Shown: positions 18,986-27,854 of the stretch, in pieces | How positions within the stretch are numbered: the first letter of the stretch is position 1 | How the letters are laid out: the number at the start of each line of letters is the position of its first letter | Source of the DNA: Meira nashicola | Lineage: Eukaryota; Basidiomycota; Exobasidiomycetes; Exobasidiales; Brachybasidiaceae | Direction of reading: 5' to 3' | DNA: 64,000 bases | NCBI GenBank assembly: GCA_001600355.1 | Contig: BCJU01000006.1 | Span: 183,803-247,802, forward strand | Made by a program: the position numbers and the translations under genes | The notes under the pieces: generated by a model | What the model saw: the letters and a program-made list of their open reading frames with translations, nothing else | What the model was told of the DNA's origin: nothing | The model's database searches: none

Positions 18986-20602
18986 TCAAGTAAACGAGCT
19001 TTCGATCCTTCCAACATTGCTATACATACGAGAATGTGAGAGTGGGAAAGCAGATTTACGATCCATTCCAACAGCTTCCCAACCAGGATCTATCAGAAAC
19101 ACTCTAGCTTGAATATATTTTCCTTGTTTTTGTTCACTATGACCTAAATCAACTTCAAATGTTTTTAATTTAGGTTGACTTTCATCATCAAAAGAATCAT
19201 GAATCGCAATCGATCCAATCGTTGCTTCAAATTCAACTTTACCTTGAAATGAGTTGGAATGTGAAACATTTACCGAGCCTGTTATACTTATTGCTTCTGA
19301 GATTAATTGCGTTTCTTCATCTTGATCAATATATTTGACTGATGTTGATCCTACTTGAGTAAAGGCTGAAACTTTTAGATTTCGCCAAGAAGCATTGGAT
19401 TCTAGCTCTTGAAGGACTTGTTGGCCTTTCTCAGGATCAAGAATTGCTAGTAATCCACTACTTATTAGGTGCTCTTTATATGCGTCTTTATTTGCATTCA
19501 CCCCAATTTCAACCAATGCATTTGTTGTCTTGACCGAAAGATTATCATAAGCGCTAAATTGACCTCTCAAAGATCCTTCTCTACTTGTACAAATTACCTT
19601 TCTTGCCAATGCCATTTGAGAAACATTTATTGCTCCATTTATAGTTGAAAGTTCAATTTCATCGATTGCAATTAATTCAGAAAGTTGAATTGATCCACTT
19701 TGCGAAAAGATTGAAATTTTTGGTGAAGCAATTAAAAGATTTGAAGATTTTGTTGAAAGGAAATCAGAAATTTGACCTAAATTTGAGTTTAGGATGATTG
19801 ATTCTTTTGCTAATAGGTTCATACGTAAAATTATACCCGATATTCTCGCATTTGCAATTATTTTTGAGAATGATAATCGAGATGACGGATTTGATCCATC
19901 AAAGATTATTTGTAAGTTATCGGTAAACAAATCCAAGCCGGGTAAATATGACGTTCCATCTCTGGCTAAGCGGGTCGAAGTGCGACAATTTGGTTCGGGT
20001 AGATATACGATAATCGTGAGGTGTAAGAATCTGTTGCCTCTTGTACCCATTTCACCTGCTTTCAACCTTATACCTTCACTTATAATTTCACCATCTCTTT
20101 CTTCTCTCATCTTGTTTAAATTGATAAGATCAAGTAAATCACTATGCGTAAACCTTGCTTGAACCATAATACCAATTTTATCCATCCCTAAATCACCATG
20201 CATCGATTTCCAAACATCTTCTTTAAGTTCGCTCGAGGATCCTATCCGAAGCCAACCATTATATCCTGTCCCATATGCACGTATAAGTGTTGCAACATTA
20301 GCGGATAAAGAAAATGTTGTATTACAGGTATATTGTGGAATATGTTTTGATATCCATACTTTTCTTGAAGTTTCTTCAATCTTTGACCAAGAAGGACCTT
20401 GAACGGGCTTATAATTTTCATTATCATCATCATCATCTACTCTGCTGCTTGTCGTTATACTTGCTACTTCTTCATATGCTGGTGGAGCTTGAGTCCATAA
20501 TGTATCATGTCTGGCAGCATACTCTTCTGCTTCTCTACGTGCCCTGCTCTCTTCTTCCGCCTCTTGATTCGCTTCTATAGCTTTTGTATTGATAATCGCC
20601 AT
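18986..20602 (-). CDS. Adhesin-like beta-repeat protein with PPxY motif
   Basis: I take ATG 20602 (MAIINTKAIE, 538 residues); the upstream 49 codons to 20749 are His/Lys-rich and overlap promoter-like AT sequence. After an acidic, Ala/Glu/Arg-rich helix (about 8-30) comes APPAYEEV (PPxY at 40-43), a site for WW-domain proteins such as the Rsp5/Nedd4 ubiquitin ligase, then an acidic DDDDDNEN stretch. Residues of about 190-500 show repeated short hydrophobic strands alternating with Ser/Asn turns, as in DUF4097-like adhesin domains that form beta-helices. No signal peptide or membrane segment, so the location is probably cytoplasmic despite the domain name. This architecture is common in basidiomycetes. 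The function is unknown. Confidence 0.7.
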   Translation of the reverse strand: MAIINTKAIEANQEAEEESRARREAEEYAARHDTLWTQAPPAYEEVASITTSSRVDDDDDNENYKPVQGPSWSKIEETSRKVWISKHIPQYTCNTTFSLSANVATLIRAYGTGYNGWLRIGSSSELKEDVWKSMHGDLGMDKIGIMVQARFTHSDLLDLINLNKMREERDGEIISEGIRLKAGEMGTRGNRFLHLTIIVYLPEPNCRTSTRLARDGTSYLPGLDLFTDNLQIIFDGSNPSSRLSFSKIIANARISGIILRMNLLAKESIILNSNLGQISDFLSTKSSNLLIASPKISIFSQSGSIQLSELIAIDEIELSTINGAINVSQMALARKVICTSREGSLRGQFSAYDNLSVKTTNALVEIGVNANKDAYKEHLISSGLLAILDPEKGQQVLQELESNASWRNLKVSAFTQVGSTSVKYIDQDEETQLISEAISITGSVNVSHSNSFQGKVEFEATIGSIAIHDSFDDESQPKLKTFEVDLGHSEQKQGKYIQARVFLIDPGWEAVGMDRKSAFPLSHSRMYSNVGRIESSFT

Positions 20603-20871
20603 CGTTATCGTAGTGATGGTGGAGTGTTGTCTAAGTAGATTATAGTTTATTTTATATTTAAGCATTTTCCTAGTGTGGTTTAGCCACTTTATCGGCTTAC
20701 TCTTTTCATACATATGCAAAGCAATGCGTGTGTGCATGCATAGACGCATGACATTTTAGCTTTTAAAGCATGCTCATTCATACAGACAGAAAAGGGAGCC
20801 CTTAGCGTATGATTTGACTGATGTTTATAAGCAAGGGTATATATAATATTTTAAGACAAAAAGGCTATATG

Positions 20872-23361
20872 TTACAATAATTTTTCAAATGGTAATCTTG
20901 TCCTATTTGATGGCCATACATGTTCAAAGAATTGATTTAATTGTATTTTTACGGTTTGAGCGCCAGAGATTATATCATCGTTTAAACATAAAAATGCCAT
21001 ATCTCCTTTCATTTGTTCACTTACTCTGTTCAATTGTTCTTGTGCAATTTCGGGTGTTTGTAAACTTTCAAATGCACCAGGAGCAGCACCGATTGAATAG
21101 CTATATCTAATAAATAGATTCATAGCAAACGTTCGAAGTGTTGGGAGAGAGGATAGTTGTGTTGATGACAGTAATCCTATTCCATTCTCGATAGCCACCT
21201 CAACCAGCGAGAAATTTGTTTGACTGAATGATGTAGTTAAAGGCAGATGATAAGCATTTGTTGCGATTTTATTTTTGTTCATTCTTTTTGATGCAAGTAT
21301 TGCTTCTTGAGGGAACTCTTGATCATCTTTTGGCAAGAATGCTTTCAAGCCTCTTTCTCCACTTTTTCCAACCAAATGCATGATCAAACAATCTCCACAA
21401 CCTCTTTCCTTGAATGCAAATCGCTTAAAGATATCATCTGTGTTCATTACTGGGTTCAAGTGATCATCTTTTGGCCAGCAAATTGAAAGGTCTATTTGAC
21501 AGAAATCGGTATTAAACACTTTATTAACCTCTTCATCTCGATTTTGAGAAGGTAACATCGAAATTGGCATATCGGAAAACTGTTTGCCAGTGTTTGATGA
21601 AAATTCTTCACTTGGTTCAGCATATGCATATCCATCAAATGAAGAGAATAGTGGAATGGTCACTTTTGGTGTTGGGAAACCTACTTGCTCTAAAGCTGAA
21701 TTTTGAAAGTTTGAATCGATTGTGGTTCTTTTTGGTATGCGAACATTAACGGTCGATAAAGTACTGTTTGCCCCCATCTCATGAAGTGCACTTTGTAATT
21801 CCTTTTCGTTCAATCTTCCATCCCCATCTCGATCAATTCTTGCAACCAAAAAAGACCATAAGAGTGCTTCTCGATGTCTTTCAATAATCATTGCATATGT
21901 TAACGTATGACTGTTTGCCATTAAACCATCACCTCTAAATCGTTTAAAAGTAGCTTTTTCAAATTCTGAACGCCATAAAATTCTACTTTCTTCCATCAAA
22001 GGTTGAACTATACTTTTATGTAAATGAGTTATATAACCAAATCCAGGCGTTCCAAATCTTTCACGTAAAAGTCTGATACTATAATCCATACTTGTTAATT
22101 CACTTGTTGGTGCTTGAATTGATTCTCCTTTAGAATAAGCTGCATGAGTGATTTGCATCATAGGTCCGAATAAAGGTGAATAAAAATCTGCAGTTGTCAT
22201 TCTTGGAATTATAAACATATCATCAGAAGCTAAAAAGTATATTTGTGATAAACCTGGCATATTAAGACCAATAACTGATTCGATTGCCATTGAATTAAAT
22301 GTTGGTAACCTTTGACTTTTCCATTCATCAACTTTTGTTAATCGATCAAAAGGAATAAATGCTTGAGAATCATGATGTAAACGAATAGCTGGTGTAGTAA
22401 AATGAGAAGACTTTTTTGATCCTGGAAGTGCCACAAGAGGAGATTTTATATTTAACCATTGTGGTATTTGACCATGATGATGACCAAACGTATCATCTTG
22501 AATATCTTTACCGGATTTTTGACCTTTCCAAAAATCTGTTGAGATGATATGATGTGTACCTAAAGAATTTTGTAAGCTTTGACGGCTTGCTCGAATGTGA
22601 TATTGTAATTCATTCATATCTCTAAATCTACTTTCACTTCTTTGCATTTCTTCATTGTTTGTTTCATTATTTTGTGCAATCTTTATCGCTTTCATAATTA
22701 ATCTTTCTTCATTCGATCTTTCTTCATCTTGTCCAAACATAACTCTATTCGTACGATGTCTTGGATCTGATCCGTTTACCCATGTTGTTATACCATCAAT
22801 ACGAGTGTATTTTGAAAAATCTATTTTTGAATCAATTTCTCCATCTGCAACCCAACTTTCTAAAATATTTAAATCTTGAAAAGGTTCATGCGCTTGAATT
22901 GAACTTAAGTCGGATGGTAAATAATTTGATGTTCTACTACAACAAGGTCCTTTATTGATTTGTGAAACGAGCAAAAGCTCTTCCATGCTAAAATTAACCT
23001 TGCGAGATTGTATGAAGAAGTAACGAGCAGTCATTCCGAAAGAAAATACGATCACAATCAAGATATACGGTAGCATAAACCTTTTCTTTCTATAAGAAAC
23101 CTTCATCGTTCCTTTTCCGTAAATTTCTCCAAAAGATGATAATCTTCTTCTGAATCCGGAAGGTGAATTATAACCTTCATCGGATAAAAATGAAGAGTCT
23201 TTTGGTAGAAGTTGATGTGTCGCATCATCTTGTGATATAAATGCATCAGATCGTGTTGAAAAGAATTTATTGAATGCATTAAAGACTGGCCGTTGATTTT
23301 TCTCTTTATAAAACATTTTTAGAAAGTGATCATTGCTTGCAGAAATTGAGATTATCGTCAA
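20872..23361 (-). CDS. Stealth-family sugar-phosphate transferase with EF-hand
   Basis: 829 residues. Type II membrane topology: cytoplasmic N-terminus, one membrane segment at about 95-117, then a lumenal catalytic region. Stealth CR1 is GITTWVNGSDP (190-200). CR2 is RLPTFNSMAIESVI...FLASDDMFI (351-384), with the Asp-Asp pair. CR3 covers about 435-500. CR4 is CGDCLIMHLVGKSG. A complete EF-hand loop, DRDGDGRLNEKE (510-521), sits after CR3, as in animal GlcNAc-1-phosphotransferase alpha/beta. The Cryptococcus member Xpt1 transfers xylose-phosphate to glycans, so a Golgi glycan-phosphorylating role is likely. Donor sugar and acceptor cannot be read from the sequence. ATG 23314 is an alternative start. 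Confidence 0.9.
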   Translation of the reverse strand: MTIISISASNDHFLKMFYKEKNQRPVFNAFNKFFSTRSDAFISQDDATHQLLPKDSSFLSDEGYNSPSGFRRRLSSFGEIYGKGTMKVSYRKKRFMLPYILIVIVFSFGMTARYFFIQSRKVNFSMEELLLVSQINKGPCCSRTSNYLPSDLSSIQAHEPFQDLNILESWVADGEIDSKIDFSKYTRIDGITTWVNGSDPRHRTNRVMFGQDEERSNEERLIMKAIKIAQNNETNNEEMQRSESRFRDMNELQYHIRASRQSLQNSLGTHHIISTDFWKGQKSGKDIQDDTFGHHHGQIPQWLNIKSPLVALPGSKKSSHFTTPAIRLHHDSQAFIPFDRLTKVDEWKSQRLPTFNSMAIESVIGLNMPGLSQIYFLASDDMFIIPRMTTADFYSPLFGPMMQITHAAYSKGESIQAPTSELTSMDYSIRLLRERFGTPGFGYITHLHKSIVQPLMEESRILWRSEFEKATFKRFRGDGLMANSHTLTYAMIIERHREALLWSFLVARIDRDGDGRLNEKELQSALHEMGANSTLSTVNVRIPKRTTIDSNFQNSALEQVGFPTPKVTIPLFSSFDGYAYAEPSEEFSSNTGKQFSDMPISMLPSQNRDEEVNKVFNTDFCQIDLSICWPKDDHLNPVMNTDDIFKRFAFKERGCGDCLIMHLVGKSGERGLKAFLPKDDQEFPQEAILASKRMNKNKIATNAYHLPLTTSFSQTNFSLVEVAIENGIGLLSSTQLSSLPTLRTFAMNLFIRYSYSIGAAPGAFESLQTPEIAQEQLNRVSEQMKGDMAFLCLNDDIISGAQTVKIQLNQFFEHVWPSNRTRLPFEKLL

Positions 23362-24555
23362 GAGGATAAAAAGTGATGATAAAGGAAAATAGTATCATAT
23401 TAAATCGAATTACTCTTTACCACCGTTAGCTAAGAACAAGACTTTTTTCGGGTAAAAAATATAAAATATCAAATGCATGAGAAAGGTGTTATCTTTCTAG
23501 TATGTTTTTAATTGTTCAACACTAGAGGACAGTAAGTAATGTTTTTATGCATGCGAATGTACGGTACGTATCGTGTGATCAAAATCATATTTCACTTGAT
23601 CAACCGGTACCTGATCAGAGTAGGGGTTCAAATATGCTTTGCGCGTAAACCGATATAATAAGCTATTTTTTTTCTCGTTAACGGTCGTGTGATCTGTTAC
23701 TTGGGGTGCAATCGGCGACTTTTATTTTTTTATTTTTTTGCCGTTGTGGCGCAGGAGATAAAGCTGCAATCAGGAGATCGTTTGATTTGTAGTTTGCATA
23801 AATTGAGAATGTACTTACTGTAATTTAATTTATTGGGACCTGCAGAATGCGTATTTATCCTTATCACTTTTGTTTACCCCGCATCTGCCGAAGGATTTTC
23901 GGATCGGCTTGGCAAGGGTCGCCTAACGCGCAGCCGCAATGGTCCGATTTATAGTAAGATGTCGAATAAAGAGACAAGTTCTCTACTGCAATGTATCGAA
24001 TCAGATAAAGTGAGTCCGAAGCAAACCTCGTACGTACGATAGATAGCGCAGAGCAGCGCTCCTTTCTGAAATCCCGGTGATTAGTTTTAAAGCCAAGCAA
24101 TGTACTTAGTCACGCACATAACAAACTTTGCGAGCGTTGTCTGTTCAATCAATCGATAATTGCTCCCTGCGATGGCTTATCTACATTGCTTGAGGGTAAA
24201 GAATTGCTTTACAGCGTTTTTCTTGTCATGAAGAATGACTATAAGCACTACAAAGGGCCAAGCGACCTACTTGACTACCAGTATATATCTTATACCTCCT
24301 TTACCAATATGAAGAGATTTGTTATTCACCTTCCCGTCTCTATGAGGCAAAGAGACCTTTAATCTTAAATTCTATATAAATCAAGAGTATAATGAATAAG
24401 ACTCATAGATATAATGAGTTATTATAAGGCACGAAAGCCGTGCGCTTTCCTGCTTGAGGACCTTATCCTATCGAAAGAGAAAGAGTATGCTAGAGACTAA
24501 CGCTCCTTAGTATCTCGAACTGTCTTGTAAGGATAATTTAGTGAGGAAGAATCAT
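23362..24555. other. Intergenic region without intact gene
   Basis: No convincing gene in either direction. A 69-codon frame at 23833-24042 lacks an ATG and looks random. On the minus strand, AAAGGAGGTATAAG (about 24289-24302) could be the polypurine tract of the copia relic to its right, but I found no paired LTR. Confidence 0.45.
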
Positions 24556-25190
24556 AAATCGATACCGTTCGCATTAATGCATCCGAAGAAGTAGCATATT
24601 CTCAACAGCCTTCTAGCAAAACATGATCCAAACACTGATCCATTTAAAAATTTATATTCCGACCTGAAGAAATAATGGTATGTTATACTTTATATGCTGG
24701 CATGAAAAAGCCGCCTCTTCATAGAGCTATAATAAAAGACTTTATAAGATCTTGTCCCTTAAAGAATTAAGGTTAAATTAAGACAAGATAAGAGTATGCT
24801 ATTTTTATAACGAAAAATAGCTCGAATTATCTTATTGCTATCCATCTTGTATTCTTCAGCTTCTGAAATTACTTCTCTTGCCTTATTACAAAATAAGAAC
24901 ATGCAGGGTGAATCTCTGCAATAGATCAAGACCCTACCTACTGACATTGACGTGTGACACTGGGTCACGAGCTTCGCCAACCAAGCGTTGCAAAATGGAA
25001 TACTTTTATGCCCTGTATATATGCTCCAGATATTGAGTCTAAATAACCGTCGGAATTTCCATTAGTACCTGAGCCCTAGGCTGCGTCCTTTTTTATTAGA
25101 CGAGCTAGCTGATTCTTTACTAGAATATGCTTATATCCCGAGTATGCAGGGCAACAGTTTCAATTAGAGTTACTAATTCACTCTGCCCTT
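24556..25190 (-). mobile_element. Decayed Ty1/copia retrotransposon relic (RT end and RNase H)
   Basis: Reading the minus strand from 25190 down, five fragments match copia pol motifs in the correct order, in shifting frames and with stops. They are LHTRDISIF (about 25152-25126; family TRPDISFAV); SVGRVLIYCRDSP (about 24955-24917; STSGYVF.L.G.P); SEAEEYKM (about 24867-24844; STEAEYMAL); FHASI-stop-SITYHYFFR (24707-24660; FHARTKHIDIRYHFIRE); EYATSSDALMRTV (24604-24566; YVPTSDQLADILT). Spacings of the last four fit intact elements; the first gap is about 70 nt short, suggesting a deletion. The element is dead. LTRs were not identified. Confidence 0.7.
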
Positions 25191-25615
25191 GTGCATAGGC
25201 CTACTGTCCGTGTGTAATAAACTTTTTCTTGACTGTTTAAATTAAACTCTGCATTTGTTGCATATCGCATAATAACTCTCTATTCTTCCGATATTCCCAA
25301 TACAAAAAAACTCCGGGACGTTTTCAGTAAGAAGAACACAAATTTCAAACTCTACTTAGGGCGCAGCGCCTTTACCTTTTTCTGTAGGAATGCAGTATTC
25401 CTTTATACATACAAATCGGAGTTTAGTGGAAAATTGTGACTTCGATTTCACAGAAGAATCATTTTGACTGTAGATGTACATAGAGGCTGCAGTGACAGAA
25501 TGAATCTATCCCTGCAACGTGGTTCACTTTCCCGTCTATTATTTACCATCTATCTTGATCAAGTTCTACCATATAGGTGTTCCGCTTACCTCGTGCAAGG
25601 GTAAACCATACAAAG
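25191..25615. other. Intergenic region upstream of GT32 gene
   Basis: No gene seen. It may include further unrecognisable retrotransposon sequence on its left side and the promoter of the glycosyltransferase on its right. Confidence 0.45.
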
Positions 25616-27136
25616 ATGCGTAAAAGTTTAGATATCGAATTGGACGAGGATCTTGGTCGAACGCATAGAAAGGTTTCTACGTGGTCTTCGGCCAATAAAC
25701 GTCAGCGTTATTGGAGGTATGGCAAAATTATAGGATTAGCACTCTTTCTTATTTGTCTTTTACGTATTGGATGGGTTTGGAGTACAAGTCCATCGTCGAA
25801 TGATAAACAAATACAGAGCATAGAAGGTATATCTTTAACAAATGAATCAACGCAGGAAGTCAATAACGCATACAAGCAAAGGTTACAACAATTGCATGAA
25901 ACCTATTTTGGCAATCAAGAATCATTACGAAAAGATTTCAATATCAAAAGCGAAATACCAAACTATAAAGATTATCAAAAACGCCTTTTGAATTACTATG
26001 AAAGGTATTTTGCTTCGAGAGAAAGGGGACGAGCTGATCCATATAAGATTTGGGAACATATTTCACAACATTTGAATCCAATGGATCGAGCGAATTCAGC
26101 TGAAAGTTCTGCATTTCCTAAAATCTTCTCTTCATCAGCTAAGGATAAGATTAAAGCTGGATCAGTGACGTCTTTCAAGACTTGGTCAGAGAAAAATAAA
26201 GATTGGAGAATCGATCTATTCGACGATAATGACGCAGATCAATTTATAAAGAAGACTTTTGATCGTTTAGGAAGAAGCTCGCATAGTCCTTCTCATGAGA
26301 GATCTTATACGGAAATAGTTGCTGGAATGCCAAAAAATATTATGCGTGTAGACACTTTCCGATATTTCAAGATATTCTTTGACGGAGGTCTATACGCGGA
26401 TTCAGATACATTTTGCCGAAAATCTATTCAAGAATGGCCTGGTGTATTTTCTCCGGATCCAATGGTATTTGAGCAGAATGATTTCATCTTACGCTTCTTG
26501 ACAACTTTTAAGCCAAACACAGGAGGCAAGAGTAGTATTCTTTCTGCTCTTAAATCATTGCCGACCCTTCTCTATGGCAGCAAGACTAAACAGAATAAAG
26601 AAGCAAGCACCTCTTTTTGGACACCTCCTTCCATCGTACTAGCGATTGAAGAAGATTCTTTCTTAGCAAGGGAAGATTGGGTTGCAATGACATTCGCACG
26701 TCCATTACAGATAACACAGGTGAGTATAAAATTTAACCTTATTTAGCAAAATGACAGATTCACTAAAAATAACTCTCTTTTCTTTTCTCTTCAGTGGGCA
26801 TTTATGGCACAGCCTTTTCATCCAATTTTCCTCGACGCTTTAGGAACGATTCTACAACGAACGGAAGATTTTATAGATCAACGGAAAGGTGCAGATGGTA
26901 CAATTCCATCTATGAATGATGTTTTAGAATGGACAGGTCCAGGAATGCTTACCGATGCAATCTTTCGTTATTTAGGCGCAATTCATGGCGTTCATCCTCG
27001 TCAATTGCTATACAATCATAAAGGTGCAAGATTTGGAGATGTTATTTTATATCCTCACATGGCTTTCAGATCGCCCCCAGATTCATCAGACCCTTTATTC
27101 GTAATCGGTCATGATCATTTACACGAATGGTGGTGA
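25616..27136 (+). CDS. GT32 family glycosyltransferase (Och1-like)
   Basis: Exons 25616-26719 and 26795-27136 join in phase across a 75-nt GTGAGT...CTTCAG intron, giving 481 residues. The open frame extends upstream to a GTG at 25577, but ATG 25616 (MRKSLDIELD) is the first Met. The N-terminus has a short basic cytoplasmic tail and a signal anchor at about 36-56, placing the enzyme in the Golgi. DGGLYADSDTFC (256-267) contains the DxD metal/nucleotide-sugar motif (Asp262, Asp264) typical of GT32. The C-terminal HDHLHEWW resembles the HH...W end of Och1-type alpha-1,6-mannosyltransferases. The exact sugar and linkage are not certain. It lies next to the glycosidase pair but is probably unrelated to it. 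Confidence 0.85.
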
Positions 27137-27531
27137 TTAAAGGGAAGAATAACTGGTTCTCTTCAACATATGAGGAATAAAAGATAGGAGACTTATCGAC
27201 CATCTCTATGTATAATTAGAATCAAGCAGAGTTGTTAATTACAGGCACTTGTGCAAAGGTTAAAATAAACAGTCTTCGGAATGATAATACGATATACCTT
27301 CTTTTAAACGGCGCCGCGATTTTTTATCATAGAAAAAGTCATTTCATAAAAATCACGAGCTTTTTTAATTAAGTCGTCAATATAAGTTGTGCTCCATCAC
27401 ATCAATTCCGACAACCATTAAAGATCAGGAGAAGGCTATACAATGCAGCATCATAAGGATGCAAGAGATATAGAAGACGATGAAGTATGGAGGTGAGTAT
27501 GTATTCCCCCACTCTGATAACCTTAAAAAAG

Positions 27532-27550
27532 ACCGGCGATTTGGATTATC
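27532..27550 (+). promoter_or_regulatory. Shared glycosidase motif, copy 1
   Basis: ACCGGCGATTTGGATTATC, 323 bp upstream of the GH51 ATG. Its first 11 bases recur exactly at 29983 before the beta-galactosidase, followed in both cases by a GATTAT-like stretch. Candidate binding site; the function is inferred. Confidence 0.45.
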
Positions 27551-27786
27551 TCATCAAAATGACCGGAGAATGATTAGCGTTTCTCTTATACGCTAATCAA
27601 AAAGATTCCCGAGAAAGATGGTTCTATAGTACGGAATCTCTATTTATGATCGTGTTGTGTATGTACCTTTATAGTTCATATACGGCGAATTACCCGGTGT
27701 CTAATTGCGGAGCCCCAGTCTGGTAATATGAGATTGCCGGTTCTTGGCAAAAAGTTCTTCTCCGAGATGATCTGTTGGACTGATGG

Positions 27787-27796
27787 TATATAATAA
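27787..27796 (+). promoter_or_regulatory. TATA box of GH51 gene
   Basis: TATATAATAA, 59-68 bp upstream of ATG 27855. Confidence 0.55.
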
Positions 27797-27854
27797 GCTT
27801 CCTCGTTCTAAACAATTCAGCTAACTTTATAAATTCAATCTCTCCTTCGTCAGT

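Larger units (their letters stand above)
27137..27854 (+). other. Intergenic region with orphan exon-like ORF and promoter of GH51 gene
   Basis: An ATG at 27443 starts MQHHKDARDIEDDEVWR, whose stop codon overlaps a perfect GTGAGT donor at 27493, like a stranded first exon or an upstream ORF; no good continuation was found. CGGCGCCG occurs at 27309-27316. The motif ACCGGCGATTTGGATTATC and the TATA box of the GH51 gene are listed separately. Confidence 0.5.

Noticed and set aside
24759..24980. 73-codon minus-strand ORF as an independent gene
   Set aside because: It is part of the decayed copia RNase H region.
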